This document shows positions 1-5,089 of a DNA stretch of 5,089 nt, in pieces (position 1 is the first letter of the stretch; each line of letters opens with the position of its first letter). The DNA is from an uncultured Pseudogracilibacillus sp. (lineage in GTDB: Bacteria; Bacillota; Bacilli; Bacillales; Amphibacillaceae): contig CALGOZ010000056.1 in the NCBI GenBank assembly GCA_937960785.1, positions 1 through 5,089 of the forward strand, in the 5' to 3' direction. A program made the position numbers and the translations under genes. Below the pieces are notes generated by a model that searched no databases, had not been told where the DNA came from, and worked only from the letters and a program-made list of their open reading frames with translations.

Positions 1-1104
1 ATTTGTTCCAGCGTAAATTGAGGAAACTGCAACGTCACGGAAGCGTCGGGCAATTTCATATTCTTCCATATAGCCGAATCCACCATGTAGTTGCATACAT
101 TCGGTCGAGACTTTCTTCGCTAAGTCAGTTAACCACCACTTGGCCATCGATACTTCCGTTACGATATCTTCTCCATTCATATGTTTGACGATTAATTGAT
201 CGAGGAAGGTCCGGCCAATTTCGATTTCGGTTTTTAATTCTGCGAGGGTAAATTGTGTATTTTGAAAGTCAGCAATACGTTGGCCGAAAGCCGTTCGCTC
301 TTTTACGTAACGAACTGTCTCTTCAAACATTAATTCACAACTAGCCTGACTTTGGATGGCAACCATTAGCCGTTCCTGTTGTAACTTTTCCATTAAGTAA
401 TAAAAACCTTTACCCTCTTCTCCGAGTAAATTTTCTTTAGGTACTTTTACATCTTGAAAAATTAATTCGGCCGTATCGCTCATATGTTGACCGACTTTAC
501 GGAGTTTCTTTCCTCGGCTAAAACCAGGCGTATCTGTTTCAACGACGAGTAGACTAATTCCCCGATGGGGTGGGTTTGCTTTTGGGTCTGTTTTTGCAAC
601 GACGATAACGATATCTGCAATATGCCCGTTCGTAATAAAAGTCTTCTCACCGTTTAAAATATAATGATCTCCATCGGGAATCGCAGTCGTCTTAATATTA
701 GCTAGGTCAGAACCTGTATTCGGCTCTGTCATCGCAATGGCAGAAATAATATCCCCAGTTACCGCACCAGGGAGCCAACGTTTTTTCTGCTCTTCGGTAC
801 CATAAGTTTCGATATAAGGTATCGTAATATCGCTATGTAATCCGATACCGACAAGACCGACATTGACCCGATCGAATTCTTCCGAAGCTACGACGCTAAA
901 TCCGAAGTCCGCATTTAAGCCACCGTATTTTTCATCAACTTGTGGGCAGAGAAAGCCGTTTTCACCGAGTTTTTTCCAAAAGGATCGTGGCACTTCCTTT
1001 TGCCTCTCCCATTCGTCGATATATGGGACAGCCTCCTTTTCTAAAAATGCTCGTAATGACTTACGATAAATATCATGCTCTTGTTGTAAATATGGATGAT
1101 TCAT
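1..1104 (-). CDS. Acyl-CoA dehydrogenase, long-chain (LCAD)-like, 3' end cut by window edge
   Basis: This FAD enzyme would oxidise an acyl-CoA to the trans-2-enoyl-CoA, the first step of beta-oxidation, passing electrons to electron-transfer flavoprotein. The reading frame runs uninterrupted for 368 codons from the ATG at 1104 to base 1; family members are about 380-400 residues, so only the C-terminal tail is missing. Seen: an N-terminal helical domain (about 1-120), the flavin-contact motif AMTEPNTGSDL at 124-134, and the C-terminal family signature starting at Q338 (QLHGGFGY, then E348, R353, D357). The frame ends in IYAGTN at 363-368, where medium- and short-chain enzymes carry the catalytic Glu (YEGT). 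Here it is Ala365, and a Glu is instead present at 244 in QQERLMVA, the position used by LCAD and isovaleryl-CoA dehydrogenase. A good Shine-Dalgarno (AAGGTGAG) lies 3 bases before the ATG. It is third in a probable operon, 60 bp after the SDR gene. Chain length and branching preference cannot be read from the sequence. Confidence 0.93.
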   Translation of the reverse strand, partial: MNHPYLQQEHDIYRKSLRAFLEKEAVPYIDEWERQKEVPRSFWKKLGENGFLCPQVDEKYGGLNADFGFSVVASEEFDRVNVGLVGIGLHSDITIPYIETYGTEEQKKRWLPGAVTGDIISAIAMTEPNTGSDLANIKTTAIPDGDHYILNGEKTFITNGHIADIVIVVAKTDPKANPPHRGISLLVVETDTPGFSRGKKLRKVGQHMSDTAELIFQDVKVPKENLLGEEGKGFYYLMEKLQQERLMVAIQSQASCELMFEETVRYVKERTAFGQRIADFQNTQFTLAELKTEIEIGRTFLDQLIVKHMNGEDIVTEVSMAKWWLTDLAKKVSTECMQLHGGFGYMEEYEIARRFRDVAVSSIYAGTN

Positions 1105-1164
1105 TTTCTCACCTTCTTAGAATAAACTTTCTCATTTTTACCAAAGATATCTGTTCTGAAAACC

Positions 1165-1932
1165 TTAACGTGGTTGCATACGAATGGCACCATCGAGACG
1201 GATTACTTCGCCATTAAGCATCGTGTTTTCAATAATGTTTTGTACGAGATGGGCATATTCTTCCGGCTTACCTAATCGCTGTGGGAAGGGCGTCATTTTT
1301 TCTAATGATCTGCGAGCCTCATCGGGTAATTGGGCAAAGAGCGGTGTTTCAAAAATTCCCGGAGCAATCGTCATTACTCGCACACCCATAACCGAAAGAT
1401 CTCGAGCGATCGGTAAGGTCATTCCCGCGACGGCACTTTTCGACGCACTGTAGGCTGCTTGACCAATCTGTCCGTCGAAGGCTGCAACGGATGCTGTATT
1501 TACGATAACTCCTCGTTCCCCGTCTTCTGTCGGTTCATTTGCCTGCATCTTTTCTGCAGCGAGACGAATCATATTGAAACTTCCGACTAAGTTCACATCG
1601 ATTACTTTTTTGAAAGAGTCGAGTCGATGGGGTCCCCGTTTACTTACTGTACGCTCTCCAATGGCTATTCCGGCACAGTTGACGAGGACATTTACTTTAC
1701 CGAAATGCTCGACAGTCCGGTCGAAAGTATGCTGGGCGTCTTCTTCCTTCGTTACATCCGTTGCTATAAATAAAACCTTCTCGCCAAGCTCTTCAGCTAA
1801 GGCGGTAGCGCGTTCTTTTTGCACATCCGCAATAACTGCTTTACCTCCATGAGCGACGACTTGTCGAACGGTTGCTTCACCTAATCCAGAAGCGCCACCA
1901 GTAACGACTGCAACGACATCTTCCATTTTCAT
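1165..1932 (-). CDS. SDR-family 3-hydroxyacyl-CoA dehydrogenase (type II / HSD17B10-like)
   Basis: This NAD-dependent short-chain dehydrogenase is predicted to oxidise (3S)-3-hydroxyacyl-CoA to 3-ketoacyl-CoA in the cytoplasm. Of its 255 residues, the Rossmann nucleotide motif TGGASGLG is at 11-18. Asp36 closes the second beta strand and favours NAD over NADP. NCAGIA is at 85-90, and the catalytic tetrad is Asn114, Ser148, Tyr161 and Lys165 (YSASK). Stretches recalled from human HSD17B10 recur almost unchanged: NTASVAAF, GQAAYSASK, MTLPIARDL, RVMTIAPG, EYAHLVQ and the C-terminal RLDGAIRMQP. It also keeps an extended loop after NCAGIA (about 91-106) like that of HSD17B10. These points separate it from FabG-type ketoreductases. 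The start is the ATG at 1932, with AGGAGTG eight bases upstream; an in-frame ATG two codons later is less well spaced. It sits 30 bp after the TetR gene and 60 bp before the acyl-CoA dehydrogenase, consistent with co-transcription. The substrate could be straight-chain or 2-methyl-branched (isoleucine route), as for the human enzyme. Confidence 0.93.
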   Translation of the reverse strand: MKMEDVVAVVTGGASGLGEATVRQVVAHGGKAVIADVQKERATALAEELGEKVLFIATDVTKEEDAQHTFDRTVEHFGKVNVLVNCAGIAIGERTVSKRGPHRLDSFKKVIDVNLVGSFNMIRLAAEKMQANEPTEDGERGVIVNTASVAAFDGQIGQAAYSASKSAVAGMTLPIARDLSVMGVRVMTIAPGIFETPLFAQLPDEARRSLEKMTPFPQRLGKPEEYAHLVQNIIENTMLNGEVIRLDGAIRMQPR

Positions 1933-1962
1933 AAAAAAATCACTCCTATGCTAAATTTAAAT

Positions 1963-2580
1963 CTATTTATCTTCGTCATTTAATCCACACCCTTGAACGA
2001 GGCGTAGCAAATAGTTTGTAACCGATTCCACAAATTCGGAAATATTTTTCTCACCGGCTGCATCATGCCACTGAGTAACCCAATTCATCGCACCGAGTAA
2101 TAGGTTGCGAACAATTTTTATTTCATTGTTGGGAAGGGAGAAAGCACCTGCTTTGCTTCCCTCACGTAGCAATTCATCGTACACTCTTGCGTAAGCTTCT
2201 CTTAAACGGAAGATTTGAATTAATTGATCTGGGGAAAAAATTTCATGAGGTTTTGCCATAAGTTCAAAGCTTGATTTGTTCCGAATTAAATAGTCGATAT
2301 GTAGCTTGATCATTTTCCTTAACTTTTCGATAGGAAGTTGGTCTGTTTTACAAATATTTTGAACATTTTCGATACTTTTGTTCAAAAGTTTTACTTGACT
2401 TTCATAAACGAGCTCCTGCTTATCTTTAAAGTAATAGTAAAGAGCTCCTTTCGTCATTAGTAAGTGGGAAGCGATATCTTCCATTGTCGTGCCGTGATAA
2501 CCTTTTTCGGCTAAAATCGTTAATGCAGATTGTAAAATTTCTGCTTTTTTTTTCGCCTTCTTTTTCTCACGTAATGACAA
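1963..2580 (-). CDS. TetR/AcrR-family transcriptional regulator, probable local repressor of the fatty-acid operon
   Basis: The protein has 205 residues, typical for TetR-family dimeric repressors. The N terminus is very basic (LREKKKAKKKAE). The helix-turn-helix occupies about residues 14-60: ILQSALTILAEKGYHGTT, then MEDIASHLLMTKGALYYYF with the family hallmark YYYF at 48-51, then KDKQELVYE. The rest is an all-helical ligand-binding and dimer domain too divergent to name its effector. Its place as first gene before an acyl-CoA dehydrogenase and a 3-hydroxyacyl-CoA dehydrogenase suggests it senses an acyl-CoA or related intermediate, by analogy with Bacillus FadR; orthology to FadR is not shown. 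The start codon is TTG at 2580; no in-frame ATG lies near it, and GGGAGGT stands six bases upstream. It is preceded by a strong promoter carrying a candidate operator, which suggests autoregulation. Confidence 0.9.
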   Translation of the reverse strand: MSLREKKKAKKKAEILQSALTILAEKGYHGTTMEDIASHLLMTKGALYYYFKDKQELVYESQVKLLNKSIENVQNICKTDQLPIEKLRKMIKLHIDYLIRNKSSFELMAKPHEIFSPDQLIQIFRLREAYARVYDELLREGSKAGAFSLPNNEIKIVRNLLLGAMNWVTQWHDAAGEKNISEFVESVTNYLLRLVQGCGLNDEDK

Positions 2581-2586
2581 TATATG

Positions 2587-2593
2587 ACCTCCC
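2587..2593 (-). promoter_or_regulatory. Ribosome binding site that fixes the TTG start of the TetR gene
   Basis: On the minus strand GGGAGGT lies six bases before TTG at 2580. This near-perfect Shine-Dalgarno supports the non-ATG start: no ATG occurs in frame between it and the conserved helix-turn-helix until Met33, which would remove part of the DNA-binding domain. Confidence 0.8.
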
Positions 2594-2619
2594 TTCTATA
2601 AGGAGATTTCTTAAAACAA

Positions 2620-2648
2620 ATTGTAAGCGTTTAAATTTTGAAAGTCAA
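2620..2648 (-). promoter_or_regulatory. Sigma-A type promoter for the TetR-SDR-acyl-CoA dehydrogenase operon
   Basis: Reading leftwards, the -35 TTGACT (2648-2643) and -10 TACAAT (2625-2620) are separated by exactly 17 bp. Each differs from consensus at one base. A second TTGACT overlaps just upstream (2653-2648), but its spacing of 22 bp is too long. Transcription would start near 2612, giving a leader of about 30 bases that contains the TetR ribosome binding site. Very A/T-rich DNA upstream (about 2661-2680) could act as an UP element. Confidence 0.75.
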
Positions 2649-2663
2649 GTCAAATTTTGAACG
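2628..2663. promoter_or_regulatory. 36-bp imperfect inverted repeat, candidate TetR-family operator
   Basis: Arms 2628-2641 (CGTTTAAATTTTGA) and 2650-2663 (TCAAATTTTGAACG) are complementary at 12 of 14 positions, with an 8-bp spacer. Each arm also contains a pseudo-palindromic core, TCAAATTTTGA at 2650-2660 and TTAAATTTTGA at 2631-2641, with centres 19 bp apart. Read as direct repeats, AAATTTTGAA occurs at 2633-2642 and again at 2652-2661. The element covers the -35 box and most of the spacer of the leftward promoter, so a bound protein would block RNA polymerase. Two dimers could fit side by side. Assignment to the adjacent TetR protein is inferred from position and symmetry. The A/T richness means some of the match could be chance. 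Confidence 0.55.
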
Positions 2664-2728
2664 AAAATTTTTTAAATCCTTTTTCCATCGACAAAATTAT
2701 AATTTCCAAGACGAAAAAACTAAGTTAA

Positions 2729-2737
2729 TGCTACAAT
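2729..2737 (+). promoter_or_regulatory. Probable extended -10 promoter for the Crp/Fnr-nnr operon
   Basis: TGC followed by TACAAT (2732-2737) forms an extended -10 element. The hexamer 17 bp upstream (2709-2714, AGACGA) is a poor -35, so the promoter would depend on the TG motif or on an activator. Transcription would begin near 2744, giving a leader of about 45 bases. No FNR-like TTGAT-N4-ATCAA palindrome is visible near it. A TATAAT at 2698-2703 is an alternative -10 but also lacks a good -35. Confidence 0.5.
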
Positions 2738-2774
2738 AAAGGTAAGGAATAATCGGTCTTTTATGCAAACTACG

Positions 2775-2780
2775 AAAGGA
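2775..2780 (+). promoter_or_regulatory. Ribosome binding site deciding the Crp/Fnr start
   Basis: AAAGGA ends at base 2780. It directly abuts, and shares its last A with, the ATG at 2780, leaving no spacing. It lies eight bases before the in-frame ATG at 2789. The later ATG is therefore the better start. Confidence 0.6.
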
Positions 2781-2788
2781 TGAAAAAA

Positions 2789-3505
2789 ATGGCCAACTCT
2801 CGAAAAAAAGAACCAGAAATAACCCCTCAACCCCCCTTAAGTGAACGGATGTGTGTCTCTTTAGTACCGATTTTCAATCATTTATCTCCGGAACAAATGG
2901 ACGAAGTGATGGAAGTCGTTCAACATAAAACTTTCAAAAAAGGTGAGACGATTTACCGAGCGGATGAAACGTCAGATACGTTATATATTGTCAATCGTGG
3001 CCAAGTGAAAATTTACCGCCTTTCAGATACGGGAAAAGAACAGTTAGTGCGCATTCTAACACCGGGTGATTTCACAGGGGAACTTGCTTTATTTCGCCAG
3101 TCAGTCCATGAGGCGTATGCAGAAACCCTTGTCGATAGCGCGATTTGTCATATTCATCGTGATGACTTACAACGATTACTTCTTCGTTATCCGACGATTT
3201 CGTTAAAAATTTTAGAAGAATTTTCCCGCCGGCTCGATACAGCGGAGAAACAGACGACGAGTTTTGCGACAGAAAAGGTCGATACCCGAATCGCCCTATA
3301 TTTAGTCGAGTGTGTGGAGGAAGAGGGGGCGAATGAAGCGACAATTGAACTACCTTTAAGTCGAAAGGATCTTGCTTCTTATTTAGGAACGACACCAGAG
3401 ACGATCAGTCGAAAGCTAACCGAATTTGAAGAAAAGGGGCTTATTTTACAACAAGGTCAACGGAAAATGAAATTACTCGATATCGATGAGTTGTTATTTA
3501 TATAA
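2789..3505 (+). CDS. Crp/Fnr-family transcriptional regulator, FLP-like (possible thiol redox switch)
   Basis: This is a DNA-binding regulator with an N-terminal cyclic-nucleotide-type beta-roll (about 26-130), a dimerisation helix (about 131-160) and a C-terminal Crp-type helix-turn-helix (about 188-218). Numbering is from the ATG at 2789, giving 238 residues; the ATG at 2780 would add three but leaves no room for its ribosome binding site. The beta-roll has PGDFTGELALF, but the Arg-Ser pair that binds cAMP in CRP is replaced by HEAYAE (107-112), so cAMP binding is unlikely. The recognition helix TPETISRKL carries Glu204, Ser207 and Arg208, the same spacing as FNR's VETISRLL. Only three cysteines exist (22, 120, 175), so neither the E. 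coli nor the B. subtilis Fe-S FNR ligand set is complete. Cys22, within CVSLVPIFNHL, and Cys120 are spaced as Cys5 and Cys102 of Lactobacillus FLP, which form a disulphide. It is probably co-transcribed with the NAD(P)HX repair gene 24 bp downstream. Targets are unknown. Confidence 0.9.
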   Translation: MANSRKKEPEITPQPPLSERMCVSLVPIFNHLSPEQMDEVMEVVQHKTFKKGETIYRADETSDTLYIVNRGQVKIYRLSDTGKEQLVRILTPGDFTGELALFRQSVHEAYAETLVDSAICHIHRDDLQRLLLRYPTISLKILEEFSRRLDTAEKQTTSFATEKVDTRIALYLVECVEEEGANEATIELPLSRKDLASYLGTTPETISRKLTEFEEKGLILQQGQRKMKLLDIDELLFI

Positions 3506-3529
3506 TCGCTTAGAAAGGACGAATCGTAC

Positions 3530-5002
3530 ATGTATATTTATGCTGCTGAAGAAATTCGTAGTATCGATCAGGAAGCGGAACGAAGTGGTCTCCCTTTATT
3601 TACTTTAATGGAAAATGCAGGGCGTAGTTTGTTTGAAAAAGTAAAAGAAAAACTTGACCGAAAAATGACGATTGGTATTGTCTGTGGACGAGGGAATAAC
3701 GGCGGTGATGGGATTGTCCTAGCCCGTTATTTGCAAAATGAAGGGTATAAAGTGACCTTACATTTACCTTTAGGTGAGCCGAAATCGACCGTTGCAAAGG
3801 AACACTTACATTACTATAAAGCTTTAGGATATAAAGTGACTCCTTGGCGAGGTGAAGAAGTTTACGATTGTGTGATTGATGCCCTCCTTGGAGTAGGAAC
3901 AAGACTACCGCTAGAAGAGAAAATACAGCAGGTCCTTCGTTGGGCAAACCGCTTAGACTGTTTTCGAATCGCTGTTGATCTACCTACGGGAGTGTTAGCA
4001 AATAGTGGAGAGGTCACCTCGAGTCAAGGAGTCTATTCAGAGGGAGCAGTTTTTCGTGCTAATTATACAATTTCTTTACACGGGTTTAAGCCGTCCCGAT
4101 TTTTATATCCGGCTACGCATTATTACGGTGAAGTAGATGTTGTTGCAATCGGTTTACCTAGAAAGGGTGCGATACGAGTTTTACAAGAAAACGAAGTAAA
4201 ACGTACATTACCTTCCCGCCCGAGCGATGGGCATAAAGGAACGTTCGGTACTGGATTAATAATAGCGGGAACCGATGAAATGCCGGGAAGTGTCGCCTTA
4301 AGTGCAATCGGTGCAATCCGCTCGGGTATAGGAAAGTTAATTGTAGCAACGGAAAAAGACGCTATTCCAATCGTGGCTAATCACGTTCCTGAAGCTACGT
4401 TTATCTACGATGGTCTTAATGAAATAGCAGAAGGTAAACTACCAGAAAAATTAGCTTCCGCAAGTATCGGCCCTGGTCTAGTAGATCGGCCTACAATCGA
4501 ACGAGCTTTGAAAGTCCTTTTTACTCTACCAATTCCCATCGTTCTAGATGCCGGGGCACTGGATGAAAGGGAAGCCTACGAAGCGACGGGTCCTGTCATT
4601 GTTACCCCTCATCCAGGGGAGTTTAGTCGTATGACCGGATATTCAACGAAAGCCATTGCTAAAAACCGCATCTCTCTAGCAAAACAATATGCCGAAACGA
4701 AGGAAGTTATAGTTATATTGAAGGGGGCTTATACAGTAATTGCTTTTCCTGATGGAGAAGCTTTCATTAATGAAACGGGCAATACTGGACTTGCTAAGGG
4801 TGGAAGTGGCGATGTGTTAACAGGAATTTTAACGAGTTTTTTAGCTACCCACGATTCGGTGAAGGAAGCGGTAAAAAATGCGGTCTACATCCACGGCTTA
4901 TGCGCCGATTATTGGGCCCAAACTTATAGTGAACATTCAATGGTAGCAAGAGATTTTGCTAGCTTACTTCCTAAAGTAATGGAAGCGCTTGAAGGTAGTT
5001 AA
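3530..5002 (+). CDS. nnr: Bifunctional NAD(P)H-hydrate epimerase / ADP-dependent NAD(P)H-hydrate dehydratase
   Basis: This cytoplasmic metabolite-repair enzyme converts damaged hydrated NADH and NADPH (NADHX, NADPHX) back to the working cofactors. Its 490 residues match the full-length YjeF fusion. The N-terminal epimerase domain (about 1-215) has ENAGR at 28-32, the loop CGRGNNGGDG at 52-61, Asp117 in VIDALLG and Asp150 in VDLPTG. The C-terminal ribokinase-like dehydratase domain (about 220-488) has HKGTFG at 235-240, GPGL at 314-317, TPHPGE at 359-364, LKGAYTVI at 397-404 and GGSGDVLTGI at 424-433 with catalytic Asp428. Two departures from the usual motifs are visible: LDAGAL at 339-344, where LDADAL is expected, and DLPTG rather than DIPSG. 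Neither disrupts the frame. The start is the ATG at 3530, with AAAGGA ten bases upstream. The 24-bp gap after the Crp/Fnr gene, with no terminator between them, implies one transcript. Confidence 0.95.
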   Translation: MYIYAAEEIRSIDQEAERSGLPLFTLMENAGRSLFEKVKEKLDRKMTIGIVCGRGNNGGDGIVLARYLQNEGYKVTLHLPLGEPKSTVAKEHLHYYKALGYKVTPWRGEEVYDCVIDALLGVGTRLPLEEKIQQVLRWANRLDCFRIAVDLPTGVLANSGEVTSSQGVYSEGAVFRANYTISLHGFKPSRFLYPATHYYGEVDVVAIGLPRKGAIRVLQENEVKRTLPSRPSDGHKGTFGTGLIIAGTDEMPGSVALSAIGAIRSGIGKLIVATEKDAIPIVANHVPEATFIYDGLNEIAEGKLPEKLASASIGPGLVDRPTIERALKVLFTLPIPIVLDAGALDEREAYEATGPVIVTPHPGEFSRMTGYSTKAIAKNRISLAKQYAETKEVIVILKGAYTVIAFPDGEAFINETGNTGLAKGGSGDVLTGILTSFLATHDSVKEAVKNAVYIHGLCADYWAQTYSEHSMVARDFASLLPKVMEALEGS

Positions 5003-5009
5003 GGGATAA

Positions 5010-5069
5010 AAATATCAAAAATGCCGGTAAACGAACAAACTTTACCATGGTAAGGTGTGGCTGATATTT
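5010..5069 (+). other. Structured intergenic element with long-range stem and alternative hairpins
   Basis: AAATATCA (5010-5017) pairs perfectly with TGATATTT (5062-5069), and GCC (5023-5025) with GGC (5059-5061). Inside, GGTAAA (5026-5031) can pair with TTTACC (5041-5046). Alternatively, bases 5040-5045 can pair with 5050-5055 around a CATG loop. The two inner hairpins share 5041-5045 and exclude each other. TTACCATGGTAA (5042-5053) is also a perfect 12-bp DNA palindrome and could instead be a protein site. No clean GC stem plus U-run is present, so a classical terminator is doubtful. It resembles no riboswitch I recognise. Confidence 0.35.
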
Positions 5070-5078
5070 ATTTCATTT

Positions 5079-5085
5079 GAGAGGT
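5079..5085 (+). promoter_or_regulatory. Probable ribosome binding site of a gene starting beyond the right edge
   Basis: GAGAGGT lies four bases before the window end, at a suitable distance for a start codon just outside. No coding sequence of that gene is visible, so its identity is unknown. If real, the structured element at 5010-5069 would lie in that gene's leader or in the gap after nnr. Confidence 0.35.
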
Positions 5086-5089
5086 CAAA

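Noticed and set aside
1145..1152. Palindrome AGATATCT in the SDR to acyl-CoA dehydrogenase gap.
   Set aside because: At eight bases it is expected by chance, has no flanking symmetry and no U-run to make a terminator.
863..1217. Plus-strand open frames at 863-1069 and 942-1217.
   Set aside because: They lie antisense to the conserved acyl-CoA dehydrogenase and the end of the SDR gene, show no domain and have no convincing ribosome binding site.
1184..1852. Plus-strand open frames at 1184-1453 and 1574-1852.
   Set aside because: Both are antisense shadows of the SDR gene with no recognisable motif.
1963..2580. Naming the TetR gene fadR.
   Set aside because: Context fits, but the ligand domain is not recognisably FadR and the candidate operator does not look like the Bacillus FadR box I recall.
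2694..2705. Perfect 12-bp palindrome AAATTATAATTT, with TATAAT on both strands.
   Set aside because: It is made only of A and T in A/T-rich DNA, and neither strand has a good -35 at the right distance, so chance is the simplest explanation.
2789..3505. Calling the Crp/Fnr protein a true Fe-S FNR or a cAMP receptor.
   Set aside because: Only three cysteines occur, and not in either known cluster arrangement; the Arg-Ser pair needed for cAMP is absent.
3072..3947. Minus-strand open frames at 3072-3395 and 3600-3947, and another at 4158-4349.
   Set aside because: They are shadows of the Crp/Fnr and nnr genes; composition is low-complexity and no start signal stands out.
5010..5085. Rho-independent terminator after nnr.
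   Set aside because: The stems are short and A/T-rich, and the downstream T-rich stretch is interrupted, so a terminator call is not supported.

Overview
The window looks like a chromosomal segment of a low-G+C Gram-positive bacterium, most likely a Bacillales-type member of the Bacillota. The evidence is strong AGGAGG-like ribosome binding sites, a TTG start, A/T-rich intergenic DNA, a sigma-A type promoter and the protein families present. No mobile element, CRISPR array, rRNA or tRNA is visible. The genus cannot be told from the sequence alone.

Left half (1-2580, minus strand): three genes read leftwards as a probable operon. In transcription order they are a TetR-family regulator (2580-1963), a short-chain dehydrogenase closely resembling type II 3-hydroxyacyl-CoA dehydrogenase/HSD17B10 (1932-1165), and a long-chain-type acyl-CoA dehydrogenase (1104 to beyond the left edge). 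Gaps are 30 and 60 bp and each gene has its own Shine-Dalgarno. The two enzymes match steps 1 and 3 of beta-oxidation of fatty or branched acyl-CoAs. The TetR protein is the natural candidate for an acyl-CoA-responsive local repressor.

Middle (2581-2788): a divergent regulatory region. The leftward promoter is strong (TTGACT, 17 bp, TACAAT). A 36-bp imperfect inverted repeat covers its -35 box and most of its spacer, and is a good candidate operator for the TetR protein. The rightward promoter appears to be an extended -10 type with a poor -35.

Right half (2789-5002, plus strand): a Crp/Fnr-family regulator is followed after 24 bp by a bifunctional NAD(P)H-hydrate epimerase/ADP-dependent dehydratase. 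The regulator has an FNR-like recognition helix but lacks both the Fe-S cysteine set and the cAMP-binding arginine-serine. It has a cysteine pair placed as in the redox-switch FLP proteins of lactobacilli. The repair enzyme restores hydrated NADH/NADPH, so this half pairs a possible redox sensor with nicotinamide-cofactor maintenance.

Right edge (5003-5089): non-coding, with a long-range 8-bp stem and two mutually exclusive short hairpins. It ends in a probable ribosome binding site for a gene starting just outside the window.

Nothing here is an obviously new system. The points most worth checking are the composite operator, the FLP-like cysteine pair, the catalytic-base position in the acyl-CoA dehydrogenase, and an Asp-to-Gly change in a conserved dehydratase motif.
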